Source: Bacteroidota bacterium (GTDB lineage Bacteria > Bacteroidota > Bacteroidia > Bacteroidales > GCA-2748055). From it: a stretch of DNA of 25,413 nt. This document shows, piece after piece, positions 6,683-16,800 of the stretch. Positions within the stretch are counted from its first letter, which is position 1. The number at the start of each line of letters is the position of its first letter. The DNA lies in NCBI GenBank assembly GCA_024244665.1, contig JAAEOI010000585.1, forward strand, positions 1-25,413, read 5' to 3'. Position numbers and translations under genes: made by a program. The notes beneath the pieces are model-generated. The model saw nothing but the letters and a program-made list of their open reading frames with translations, had not been told where the DNA came from and made no database searches.

Positions 6683-9622
6683 ATGAAGAAGATTGTGACT
6701 TTTCTTATTAGTTTGGCCGGATTGGTACTTTGCCAGAATCCTGCCTTATCCCAGGGACAGCTTTTGACTTACCCCGATCAATGGAAATTTGAAAAAAAGG
6801 CCATGGGTATCATTCTTACCAGCGATCAACAACTGATCGATCTGCAGGATCCGGATAAGATGATTGAACTTACCCTCCGGACCAAACCCAGGTGGGGAAG
6901 TCTTCGCATGATTTGCGATACAGCCAAGGCAAGAGGTGCTCATACTGTGAAAATTGCGTTTGATAATTTTTTCAAACAATACAGAGAGGAGGGCAATCCT
7001 GAAAGGAATCTGACACCGGACGATGATCAGTTTATCGCATACATGAAAAATATATCAGATTTTATGGCCGACTACGGCCTTGGAATAGAACTCAGTTTGC
7101 TCAGTCCGCTTGAGATCGGAAAAGCATATAAGAAATCCACGGGCGAAACGGGCAGGTGGGTCCAGTTTATTACAGACATGCGGGATCCTGAGACCGGTAA
7201 TTTTTCAACCACTGTTTGGGAGCAGCTGGCCTGGAGTAACAACAAGGGAAAGGTCCGGCCCCAACGAAGCAACATTAAAGCCTTTGCATATAAGGATGAT
7301 TTAAGCAGTCGTTCGGGTTACAGTGTAGTCCGCCCCGAAGAGATCAGGGAGATCACCTCTGAAATTAGTGTGGAGACATTTCCCGGAACAAAATTCCCGG
7401 AATCGCAACCCTATGAAGCGCAACGGATACGTGTCTATGCTGAAGGAGATGGAGAATTGAAAGGATACAACAGGGTATTTGTACTTATCAGTTACGATGT
7501 TCCTGAGATGGATTACTTCAGTCCCAATGCCTTGCCCTTCCTGAAAAACCTGATGAAGAAGTATTCTGATGCGGGTATTAACCTGACCGGACTATATTCT
7601 GATGAAATGCATATTCAGCAAGGCTGGTCCTACCACAATCATCATGACAGGGGACAGTTCACAGTCCGCTATATGACAGATAACTTTGAGAAACAGTTTT
7701 CGGAATCCCATGGGGATGAATTTGCCGACATGGATAAAATGATGCTCTATTTTGTCTATGGCCCGCAGATATACTCCAGCCATGTCACAGCCGCACAGAA
7801 GAATTTTCAGATCGTAATGGGAGACACACCGGAAGAGGTACAGCGCACATACCTGATGCGCGACCGCTACTATAAAATGCTGAATGGACAGGTGGTGGAC
7901 CTCTTTTTGTCAGCCAAAAGGTATGCAGAATCACTCTTTGGACATGAACTGGTGACCAGGGCACACGCCACCTGGGCACAGAGCCCGACCATCGATATCT
8001 GGGACGTCAGGGATTTGCCCAACGACAGGTATAAGTATGAGTATACCCCGAACTTCATCTGGTCCAACACGGTACACCAGGCCTCTTCAGCCTGCTATGA
8101 TTACTGGAAATGGGGGGAGTACCTCACTGCCATGGGTACAGACCACACAGAGGGTGGCTGGAGTGACAGGAATTACTATGCGGGGGCCCTGGCTGCGTCT
8201 TTCGGGATGACCAACAAATACCCCAATTCCTATAACGGATTGTGGGGGATGCCCGACGAGGTCAGGGAACGGCTTGTTGCTGTTTACAGTGCTTATGGGG
8301 CTTCCAATTCATTCCCAAGTATGGCGCAGATTACAGATCGTGTACACAGGGATGTGGACGTCCTTATGCTCTATCCGATGAACCTGGTGGCCAGTGAGGA
8401 GCGATTCGGGAGCTGGATGACCCAGTATGGTTATACCAACTACCTGACCACCGAAAAAGTGGTGGAGCTGGGAGAACTTACCCCAGATGGGAAACTGGTC
8501 ATAAAGGGACGTGAGTTCAACACCCTTGTATCCCTTTTCGAGCCATTCCCCGATCCAAAATTGCTGGACATGATGGAGGAGATGGCAACAAATGGAAGCA
8601 ACATCATCTGGTCTGGTCCGCCGCCACTGGTTTACAATACTGGTGAACCATGCCTGGAGCGCTGGGAGGAACTCTTTGGTGTTGAGTATACACCACTTAC
8701 TTATCAGGGTTTGAATGCACCAGGCAAACTGGTTTGGTTTGAGAACAGTTTCAAACATATCCCCGATCAGCTGATTTTAACAGATTTTTTGGTGGATCAC
8801 ATCTATCCTGTTGCACCTGGGGAAGGGAGTGAGGTCCTGGCCCGTGTTAATGAAGATATTGTCGGTTCAAGCCGCAAACTGGGCAAGGGATCCTGCATAT
8901 TTCTGGGGTTCCGTCCAAGGGATGACCAGTCAGAATCGTTGGGATATGAACAACGTACCTGGTTCGAGATACTGGATGCCCTGGGTGCCTACCCGGCCAC
9001 AGGCACCTTCCAGGGTATTAATGATAACACGGAGCACCTGTCGAGGACAACGGATTACCTCTGCACCAGATTCCCCAACAAGACGACGGCTGTGGTAAGG
9101 CATTACCGGACCCACCCTGAGAGCTGGCACGGAGGATTTGGACGGATCCGGGAAAACGATATCAGGGACCTTGAATTGAATCCACTGCCTTCCGGCAGGG
9201 TCGAACTGGATCAATTCAAAGTAAACGGGCATGAGGTCACCTACCAGGGGGATCTGCTGGTGGCATACCGGCTGGATGATGAAGGTGACTTACTGGCTTT
9301 TCATGGGAGGGACTGCAAAGAGATTACCATTGACGGGAAAACCAGGGCCTTTGCCAACCAGAACATTGATCAGATAGCCTGGGCCCCTGTGGTGGACAAA
9401 AGACAAATCCCGGGGAAAGCCTTCTTCCAGATCTACCTGGAAGGTAAAGGAGAGGTAACTGTTCCCCTGCAAACAGACCGCAGGAAACTCAGGATGTTTG
9501 ATGAGTCGCACATTCAGGGTAATGCAGGAAATGAATTATCTTTCAAATATAAAAAAGGGTTAATTACCCTTGAGTTAAACAAAAACAATACAGGAAAATG
9601 GCTCTATTTAACTGGCGAATAA
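6683..9622 (+). CDS. Large secreted putative glycoside hydrolase, family not recognised
   Basis: From the ATG at 6683 the protein has 979 residues and opens with a clean Sec signal (MKKIVTFLISLAGLVL...ALSQ); an in-frame GTG at 6668 would add five residues before it. The N-terminal 550 residues look like a TIM barrel: alternating hydrophobic strands, a TGLYSDEMH segment (Glu308) and GTDHTEGGWSDRN (Glu490). Their spacing fits an acid/base and nucleophile pair of a retaining GH-A-like enzyme, but this is inference. From about residue 557 a strand-helix pattern (VDVLMLYPMNLV, EFNTLVSLFEPFPDPKLLDM, NIIWSGPPP) resembles the GATase-like domain that follows the barrel in GH42 and GH106 proteins. A beta-rich C-terminus follows. 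It is first in a tight run with two sulfatases, and its last 25 nt overlap the next gene. I cannot assign a CAZy family. Polysaccharide hydrolase is the most likely role. Confidence 0.72.
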   Translation: MKKIVTFLISLAGLVLCQNPALSQGQLLTYPDQWKFEKKAMGIILTSDQQLIDLQDPDKMIELTLRTKPRWGSLRMICDTAKARGAHTVKIAFDNFFKQYREEGNPERNLTPDDDQFIAYMKNISDFMADYGLGIELSLLSPLEIGKAYKKSTGETGRWVQFITDMRDPETGNFSTTVWEQLAWSNNKGKVRPQRSNIKAFAYKDDLSSRSGYSVVRPEEIREITSEISVETFPGTKFPESQPYEAQRIRVYAEGDGELKGYNRVFVLISYDVPEMDYFSPNALPFLKNLMKKYSDAGINLTGLYSDEMHIQQGWSYHNHHDRGQFTVRYMTDNFEKQFSESHGDEFADMDKMMLYFVYGPQIYSSHVTAAQKNFQIVMGDTPEEVQRTYLMRDRYYKMLNGQVVDLFLSAKRYAESLFGHELVTRAHATWAQSPTIDIWDVRDLPNDRYKYEYTPNFIWSNTVHQASSACYDYWKWGEYLTAMGTDHTEGGWSDRNYYAGALAASFGMTNKYPNSYNGLWGMPDEVRERLVAVYSAYGASNSFPSMAQITDRVHRDVDVLMLYPMNLVASEERFGSWMTQYGYTNYLTTEKVVELGELTPDGKLVIKGREFNTLVSLFEPFPDPKLLDMMEEMATNGSNIIWSGPPPLVYNTGEPCLERWEELFGVEYTPLTYQGLNAPGKLVWFENSFKHIPDQLILTDFLVDHIYPVAPGEGSEVLARVNEDIVGSSRKLGKGSCIFLGFRPRDDQSESLGYEQRTWFEILDALGAYPATGTFQGINDNTEHLSRTTDYLCTRFPNKTTAVVRHYRTHPESWHGGFGRIRENDIRDLELNPLPSGRVELDQFKVNGHEVTYQGDLLVAYRLDDEGDLLAFHGRDCKEITIDGKTRAFANQNIDQIAWAPVVDKRQIPGKAFFQIYLEGKGEVTVPLQTDRRKLRMFDESHIQGNAGNELSFKYKKGLITLELNKNNTGKWLYLTGE

Positions 9623-11112
9623 AGAGAAAGGCAATTGGGTTTTTGATTCTACTCCTTGTTGCGGCCCTCTTAATGAACTGCACAGGGGTAAAACAAACCC
9701 CACCCAATATTCTCTGGATACAGACGGATGAGCATCGGACCTCCTCCCTGGGCTGCTATGGCTCCGACTGGGCAAGGACACCTCATATTGACGGGATTGC
9801 CAGGACTGGTACGCTCTTCACAAGGGCATACACCCAGTGTCCGCAATGTGTCCCGGCCAGGAACTCTCAGTTGACTGCCCGATATCCCCAGGAAGTGAAC
9901 TGTACCTTTAACCAGGGCAATATACCTTTTCCTGAAGGCACCCTAACCATTGTGGATGTGTTGAATAATTCCGGATACCGAACCGTGAGCTATGGAAAGC
10001 ATCACACCACAGCGCCCATAGCCTGGGATGAAGCCAGGGAGTGGACTTTAAATCCCGAATATGCAGGTTATTATAGCATCAATGAAAAATTTGATCCTGA
10101 AGAATACGACGTAATCACGCCTTCAGGGGCCAGACAGGGTAGCATTATCCGCGCAGGAATCTATCCCGGTGGGGATGATAATCCCAGCAGGAATATCACC
10201 GATTGGGCCATTGATTTTCTGAAGAGCCGGGATAGGGAAGAGCCCTTCTTATTAAGGGTCAGCCACAACTACCCACACACTCCGGTCTTACCATCCAAAC
10301 CATGGGATACCTTTTACGAACCAGGAGATATCCCGGTGGTTTACACGGACATGGAGGCTGTGGAGACAAGGTCCTCCTGGGATCAGGAGGCCTCCCAATG
10401 GAAGGCATTGTCGAAACTCTCAAAGGCTGATTATGACCGGTCGTGGCAGCACTATATGGGTTTGTGTGCCCAGGTGGACGATGAGGTGGGCAGGTTAATG
10501 AAGGTGATGGACGAGCTGGGACTGACAGAAAACACCATCATTGTTTTTTCTTCCGACCATGGGGCCGGACTTGGGGAATTTGGACTGGTAACCAAAGGAA
10601 CCTTCGATGATCCCTCCTGGCGAATCCCCTATATCTGGTCATGGCCGGGGCATGTGCCGGAAGGTGTTGTCTCTGAAGATCTTTCAGAGCTAACAGATAT
10701 GAATAAAACCCTGCTGAAATTGTGTGGAATGGAGGCGGAAATCCCTGCTGAATGGCGTGGGAGGGACCTGTTTAATGACCCGGCACCTGATGCTGTATTT
10801 GGCCAGATCGGGTATCCCAATATGAAATCTGAGGTTGGACTGAAGGGAGATAAACGGGCTCATTTTGCCCAGTTGCGTGTAGGCATGCGTACGGACCGTT
10901 ACCGGATGGATTATACCTATATGAAAGATGGGAACAAAATGCCCGTGGAGGATGGAAACCTCTTTGATATGATGAATGATCCGGGGGAGTTAAAAAACCT
11001 GTGGAATGACCCGGATTTTCAGTCCACCAGGTCAACCCTGGCCAAACGAATGGACCACTGGTTTGAGGAGATTGACAAGCCTGCCGTGTTGTTCGAAAGT
11101 GTTGATCCATAA
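9598..11112 (+). CDS. S1-family arylsulfatase-type lipoprotein (CVPAR motif)
   Basis: A 504-residue sulfatase that should remove sulfate esters from a glycan. The N-terminus (MALFNWRIKRK, then a hydrophobic helix and LLMNC) is a lipoprotein-type signal; Asn before Cys28 is atypical. NILWIQTDEHR supplies the N-terminal metal aspartate (Asp44). The formylglycine motif is C84-V-P-A-R88, a Cys-type site needing a maturase such as anSME for anaerobic conversion; none is in the window. The second metal block is SSDHGAGLGEFG (Asp320, His321). The start overlaps the preceding gene by 25 nt, and the charged n-region encoded there supports this ATG and suggests translational coupling. The length fits the family. 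Substrate unknown. Confidence 0.94.
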   Translation: MALFNWRIKRKAIGFLILLLVAALLMNCTGVKQTPPNILWIQTDEHRTSSLGCYGSDWARTPHIDGIARTGTLFTRAYTQCPQCVPARNSQLTARYPQEVNCTFNQGNIPFPEGTLTIVDVLNNSGYRTVSYGKHHTTAPIAWDEAREWTLNPEYAGYYSINEKFDPEEYDVITPSGARQGSIIRAGIYPGGDDNPSRNITDWAIDFLKSRDREEPFLLRVSHNYPHTPVLPSKPWDTFYEPGDIPVVYTDMEAVETRSSWDQEASQWKALSKLSKADYDRSWQHYMGLCAQVDDEVGRLMKVMDELGLTENTIIVFSSDHGAGLGEFGLVTKGTFDDPSWRIPYIWSWPGHVPEGVVSEDLSELTDMNKTLLKLCGMEAEIPAEWRGRDLFNDPAPDAVFGQIGYPNMKSEVGLKGDKRAHFAQLRVGMRTDRYRMDYTYMKDGNKMPVEDGNLFDMMNDPGELKNLWNDPDFQSTRSTLAKRMDHWFEEIDKPAVLFESVDP

Positions 11113-11129
11113 ATGATTATTCTAAAGAA

Positions 11130-12260
11130 ATGCTAAATAGAGTTGTATTGCAGGCCCTGTTTATGGTGGTTTGCGGCGTACTCCTGACAGGTTCCTGCAA
11201 CCAGGAAACAACCGTTGATTGCGGAAAAAATGTCCAGGTCCTTGACAACCTGTGCAACTGCAAGATCGGTGTAGGTCACTTCAAAGTGATTGACATTGCC
11301 TCGGATGAATGCGAATACCAGTTCCTGGTAAACAACCTGGATTTCCTGGCATTCTACATCAACAGGATCAAGAATGAATACAGCATGGAGGACATGCGAA
11401 AGCTGGTTGAGATTGTCGAAGAACAGGATATGGAGGTGATTGTTGAACTGGGTGGTGTGCTGGGCCCCGGCTGGGGCAGCCTGACGGATATTGACAATGG
11501 AAAGAAAAGCGCCCTTGTCGAAATAGCCAACATTAATAATTGGATCAGGGCAGGAGGTAAAATTGACTATATAATTTTTGACGGTCCCATCCGGAGGCTC
11601 CTTTACGGGGATATATCAAAAAACATATCTGACAATGATGGGGTGCTGGTCAGCGGGCATTTCAATACAAACAGGGGGCCATTCTCATATGAGGAGGCAG
11701 CGGATGAGATCCTTTACAGCATGGAAGAATGGAGAAAGGTCTACCCGGAAATGAAGTTCATACTGGGATGCAATTTCCCCAACTGGGGATGGAAGGGTGT
11801 GCAGGATTACCATAAGCGCCAGGCGGATGGAATGAACTGGGGGGATTACTGGGAAGTGGTGCAGGTGGTCATGAACAAAGTGCAGTCCACCGCAACCGCC
11901 TTCAGCGGTCTGATTGTCGATTGGCCATATAACTATGCCGTTGGGGAAAGGTATTCCCCCACTCCCGGGAATGATCCTACGGCCATAGACTGGATTGCAC
12001 GCATCCTGGAGCTGGAGGAATATGTGAAGGGATTGGGTCTGGAGTTTTATCTTTACACCAACACGGCGGAACATGACTCAAATAGTGTCTACAGTGAGGA
12101 GACTCTGAAATATGTGGATCTTTACAGGGAAAGAGGCGGCGCCCCCAATGGCTGGCTTTTTCAGTCCTGGTACAGTGTCCCCACCAGCTTTGGACCTGAG
12201 AGTCAGCAGTATTCCATGTCCTGGCTGACCAATGAAGCCAATAAGAAACTTAATAAATAG
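11130..12260 (+). CDS. Putative TIM-barrel-like lipoprotein of unknown function
   Basis: A 376-residue protein with a lipoprotein signal (lipobox LTGSC, Cys23), followed by a short cysteine-containing stretch (DCGKNVQVLDNLCNCK). The body shows strand-helix alternation suggesting a TIM barrel: FLAFYINRIK, MEVIVELGGVLGPGWG, IDYIIFDGP, MKFILGCNFPNWGW, FSGLIVDWPYNYAVGE, LEFYLYTNTAEHDS and NGWLFQSWYSVP. Acidic and aromatic residues at strand ends would suit a sugar-active site, but I do not recognise a family. It lies between two sulfatases, 17 bp after one and 5 bp before the other, so it is very probably cotranscribed with them. A divergent glycoside hydrolase or a binding lipoprotein are both possible. 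Confidence 0.75.
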   Translation: MLNRVVLQALFMVVCGVLLTGSCNQETTVDCGKNVQVLDNLCNCKIGVGHFKVIDIASDECEYQFLVNNLDFLAFYINRIKNEYSMEDMRKLVEIVEEQDMEVIVELGGVLGPGWGSLTDIDNGKKSALVEIANINNWIRAGGKIDYIIFDGPIRRLLYGDISKNISDNDGVLVSGHFNTNRGPFSYEEAADEILYSMEEWRKVYPEMKFILGCNFPNWGWKGVQDYHKRQADGMNWGDYWEVVQVVMNKVQSTATAFSGLIVDWPYNYAVGERYSPTPGNDPTAIDWIARILELEEYVKGLGLEFYLYTNTAEHDSNSVYSEETLKYVDLYRERGGAPNGWLFQSWYSVPTSFGPESQQYSMSWLTNEANKKLNK

Positions 12261-12265
12261 CAAAC

Positions 12266-13882
12266 ATGAATAGGTGTAAATTATTTGGATTAATAGCCCG
12301 AAACCTGATTTTAGAACTGGCATTGTTTGCGGCCATATTATTGATTCCAGGTTGCCGGTTCGGTACGAATCAACCCAACATCGTTTTTATTTTCTGTGAT
12401 CAGATGAGTCCCAGGGCCATGGGATGGACCGGTCAGATGGAGGTGAAAACACCCCACCTGGATGATTTTTCAAACAGCTCCTTTTGTTTTACAAATGCTT
12501 ATTGCACCAGTCCTGTCTGTGCACCTGCAAGGCATTCAATTTATACAGGTGTATACCCGTCCAGGCACAGGGTATTCAAGAACGATATGAGGATGAATGA
12601 GGAATTCCCCACCATCATGGCGATGATGAATGAGAAAGGCTACACCACTGCCAATATTGGGAAAATGCATAATGCCCCGTATCATCACCGGAGGGATTTC
12701 CAGTATGTTCTGAACCATGAGTTTTTCATGGGAGCAGCCGGGATCTCGCATTACGATGCTTATAAGAGGAATGAACTTGAGAAAAGGGGCATAACGGATT
12801 ATTCCCCCTACAGCCATATCCCCGAAGGGAAGATCTGGCTCCAGGTCAGGGATGGAATAGCAAATATAAATGATGGCATTCCGGAAGACATCATCCCGGA
12901 ACAATGGATGACCAATGAAGCACTTAAATTTATGGATGATCAGGAAAAGAACAGGCCGGAAAAACCTTTCTTCCTGCACCTGTCTTATTTTCCACCCCAT
13001 CACCCCTACATGCCTGTTAAAGAATATGCAGATATGTACCTGGATAAGATGGATGAACTCCAGTTGCCTCCGAATTATGATCATGAAAGACTCCAGCGGT
13101 GGTGTAAGGAATCTCACATGCGGCCCGACTCCCTTACGGAGGAGGATGTGAGATATTTCAGGGCCCTGTATTTCGGTTTCATGACACAGCTGGATGCCGC
13201 ATTGGGAGACCTCTTTACAGGAATTGAGGAAAGGGGCCTGATGGAAAATTCCATCATCATTTTTACATCCGATCATGGTGACAACCTTGGTGAGCATGGC
13301 GAGTTCTACAAAAGAAATATGTTTGAAGGTTCCGTGAGGGTCCCCCTGATGATCCACTGGCCGGGTAAAAATCTCCGTAAAAGGAAAATCATTCCGGAGA
13401 ATGTGTCCCATGTTGACCTGGTCCCTACCATGCTGAATGCTATTGGTATTGAACTCCCTGAATACCTGGCAGGTTATGATATGCTTCCCCTGATGAAGGG
13501 AAAGGAAAACTGGTCAAAGCATTCTGTGTATTCCGAGTATTATTCCAGGGGAACTGTACCATCACAGCTGATGCTGAAAAAGGGGGATTTCAAACTGATC
13601 TATGATGACGATACCCCGAGCGGGGCCTGGGAGACTTATATCTATAATTGTGCTGAGGATCCCTGGGAGATGAACGATCTCATGGATGATCCAGATCATA
13701 TTGAGACCCAGATTGAGTACATCGACGGGTTAATGCTGGATTACTGGGATTACATTAAACAGTTCAGGCCTGAAGAGACACCCGAGATCGTACGCCGGGT
13801 AACTTACGATATTGATTGGCCGGCCGACCCGTGGAAAGTGGTTGCCATTAGTCCCGTGGATACCTCGGTCACCATGTACTAG
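12266..13882 (+). CDS. S1-family sulfatase lipoprotein (CAPAR motif)
   Basis: A 538-residue sulfatase with an N-terminal hydrophobic signal and lipobox IPGC (Cys30). The metal aspartate is in NIVFIFCDQ (Asp45). The formylglycine site is C85-A-P-A-R89 within TSPVCAPARHSIYTG. The C-terminal metal block is TSDHGDNLGEHG, followed by GSVRVPLMIHWPG. It starts 5 bp after the preceding lipoprotein gene, so it is the last member of the four-gene run. It is clearly a paralogue of the truncated sulfatase at the left edge: both share YVLNHEFF, AGISH, FFLH(A/L)SYF.PHHPY and the DPWEMND/DVWEMNN tail. This suggests duplication and possibly action on related sulfate positions. Substrate not determinable. Confidence 0.95.
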   Translation: MNRCKLFGLIARNLILELALFAAILLIPGCRFGTNQPNIVFIFCDQMSPRAMGWTGQMEVKTPHLDDFSNSSFCFTNAYCTSPVCAPARHSIYTGVYPSRHRVFKNDMRMNEEFPTIMAMMNEKGYTTANIGKMHNAPYHHRRDFQYVLNHEFFMGAAGISHYDAYKRNELEKRGITDYSPYSHIPEGKIWLQVRDGIANINDGIPEDIIPEQWMTNEALKFMDDQEKNRPEKPFFLHLSYFPPHHPYMPVKEYADMYLDKMDELQLPPNYDHERLQRWCKESHMRPDSLTEEDVRYFRALYFGFMTQLDAALGDLFTGIEERGLMENSIIIFTSDHGDNLGEHGEFYKRNMFEGSVRVPLMIHWPGKNLRKRKIIPENVSHVDLVPTMLNAIGIELPEYLAGYDMLPLMKGKENWSKHSVYSEYYSRGTVPSQLMLKKGDFKLIYDDDTPSGAWETYIYNCAEDPWEMNDLMDDPDHIETQIEYIDGLMLDYWDYIKQFRPEETPEIVRRVTYDIDWPADPWKVVAISPVDTSVTMY

Positions 13883-13887
13883 ACCAT

Positions 13888-16800
13888 CTACCTCTCCTCA
13901 GCCATAATCACCGATACAGGTCCAATCAGTCCGGATGGCAACAAAGGATCATCTTTGGACCAGATCTTGCCCCTGGTGGACCAGGTGATCCGGTCAGATT
14001 CCGGTCGCGGTTCTCCTTTCATAAGCCACTCTGGCCATTCACCGGCTATCATGGTCCCGCCGGCATCACTCCATTCCACTTCATCGGGATGGTATTCGTC
14101 TCCGATCAGCCGGTTGACCCAGAGATTGGTTACGCGAATCTCAAGTTGGTTTTCCCCCGGGTTCAGCATGGAGGTAATATCTGTCCTGAAGGGCGGTTTC
14201 CAAAGAGTCTCTACCACCTGTCCATTGACCAGAACCTCGGCCATCTCCCGCACCTCTCCAAGGTCAACAAGGATATGATTCAGCTCCGAAATATCTTTTT
14301 CCTCCACATGCAGGCTTGTTGAATAGCTGGAGGTGCCAGAGAAGTGTCTGACACCAAAGTCTTTATGTTTACTCAGGTCAATCAGTTCATTTAAAACCAA
14401 AGCTTCTCCGGGTGCGCCCAAGCCTCCGGGAAAACGCAACTCCCACGGACCTTCAACCTCAATCTTGCCTGAAACTGCCAGGGTTGGTTCTGTGTCCACC
14501 TCCCTGTCACTGAAGACCACAAACACAGATGCGTAAGGATCAAAATCCAGCGAGACCCGAAGGCTTTCCTCTCCCAGTGTTTCCACTTCCCCGGGCAATG
14601 ATTTCTTGCCGGTGGCGGGATCCCATAGTGAGACCCTGCGTCCCTTCGCCTGCCTGAAAATGGCATCAATGTCAATGGGATAATCCTGTTGATTGGAAAG
14701 GAAATAGAGATCAAAATCACCTGCAATGCGGTGTATGTAAGGTATGTACGGCATATCATCCGACTGATAGGAAAAATCCGGGGGAATACCCAGCTCCTTC
14801 AGTACCATTCCAAGGTCATCACCTCCAGAGACGACTTTTACCTTCTGCCAGTGATCCTCCACAGTTTCTCTGACTTTCTGGTCTCCTTCACCCATCTCTC
14901 CAAGGGTGGCTGATCCGAGAGGAACGGAGGGACTGACAATAAGGGCTCCGGCCCTGGCCAGTTCAGCAATGCGTTCTGCCACAGCAAGACGCATTTTCTC
15001 CTTGCGGGGCAGGAGTAAAACCTTATAACGCATACCTGAAGGGAGGTGGAGTTCGCCATCCACAACCCGGGCATCGAGCAATGCCTGGAAATCACAACCA
15101 TCAAAATCGTAACCCCGTGGAATGGTCGGCTCAAATTCCTCACGCCTTCCCTGCCTGGCAGGTACCTCCTCGCCCAGGTAGGCCAGGATATCTGCATAAA
15201 AACGACCCTCCTGCAACAGGTGCTGACAACGTGAAATGTAGTCGAACCACGCTTCTACCGGTCCATCCCACCAGGTGTTGCCGCTGTGATTTTGCATGCC
15301 CCAGCGTCCCATGGTAAAGCCTGGTTTTAGCTCGGGGTAGGGCTGGTGGGCATAGGTATGGAAAACGAATTTGTTAACTCCGTCGCAGAAAGCTTTGTCG
15401 CCCAAAGCCTTCAGGGTAAATGGATGCTGGGTCCACCTGGAGTTTTCAGGCGGACTTGTATAGGACTCTGAGGCCACCAGTTTTTTGCCTGTAAGGTGGG
15501 CAGCAGATGCGGCTATCTTATTGTCCACCCGCACTCCCTGGCCCCGGGCAGGATTCACCCAGAATTCTCCCATGGGCACCGGTGAAATGCGTTGATAACT
15601 GATGGGATCATACATAAACATTTGCCGGCCAGAGGATTCTGCCACGTAAGTCAGACCATTTTCTTCTGCAAAATCTGCTGTCACCTGGAAATAGTTTTTT
15701 GCAATTTCATCGGCCAGAAACCGGCGCCACTCCCATAACAGCCTGTCACTCTCTTCATATCCTTCAACCATCACTCCTTCAGTAATCAGGGGCAACCAGC
15801 GAATCAGGTCCAGGTCCCTGCTATTCATAAACCGTTTATCAAGGTCTTTGGTCCAGTTTTGAATCCCCGACTCCCAACTGTCTGTCTCAAAAATTGCAAA
15901 GGAATTCAGGTTTTTCTCTCCGTACCGTTTGTTTAGCCTACCAATAAACTGGTCCATGTGAAAAAGTACGGCATCTCTGTTCAGCTTATCAGCTTCCAGT
16001 CCACGTCCTTCATCTGTGGCGGGAGAATTGGTACGTCCTGTGCTGGTATAACCCATGCGCAGAATGACCCAGTCGCCGTCAGGAACATCCCATTCAAACA
16101 GTCCGTTATCCCCAAGCTTCCCGGTAAATACATGTACCTGGTCATAGGGGATTATCTCACCGGGAGGAAGACTTACCTGGCCGGACTGCGGTCCCGGATC
16201 GCGGCTCAAAAATGGAGCCTCACCTCCATGTTCCCTGTTGCGGGCCCAGCCTGCCTTGGCCTCCCAATAATGGACCACCGGCTTTGTGCTAAGTTCTATT
16301 TCTGTAAGGGAGATGGTGGGAGAGAAGGTATGCTCTCCTTTAAAGCTTACACGGTAAAAGCTTCCGGAAACAGAGGGCAGGGCAATAGAAATGGTATGCT
16401 GGGGAGATCCCTCAAAGCTCCAGTTAAGATCAAATGTGGCCACCTCCCTGAAATCAACTCCATCATCGGAGACCTCAAGTTTTCCGGGGATTACCTGGGG
16501 AAGGGTATATCCCTCAATCCCATGAAGGATCAGACTTTTTGGGGAAACAGGACCGTCAAATTGCATGGTCACACTATGTGCCACCGGCTGATCATTGGAT
16601 CCCAGGGAGAAACTGGCGTGGGTTTGGGGATCCTCATCAAAGAGCTTTTTCAGATCCCCCATGGGAATACTCCCGCTGGTGGTGATCCCTGATTCTGCTC
16701 CGTTGATGCGGTGGCCTCCAGGAAGAGGGTAGGCCAGCACGGTAATATCGCGGTAAAACTCTTTTATCAAAGGAGTCTCCGGAATGGCAGGGCGTGGCAG

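Noticed and set aside
12536..13411. Long antisense open frame (about 291 codons) within the second sulfatase
   Set aside because: The plus strand encodes a complete sulfatase with all motifs, and the antisense translation has no recognisable domain or signal.
15958..16692. Antisense open frame of about 244 codons inside the GH106 gene
   Set aside because: The opposite strand carries continuous GH106 sequence; the antisense product has no family features.
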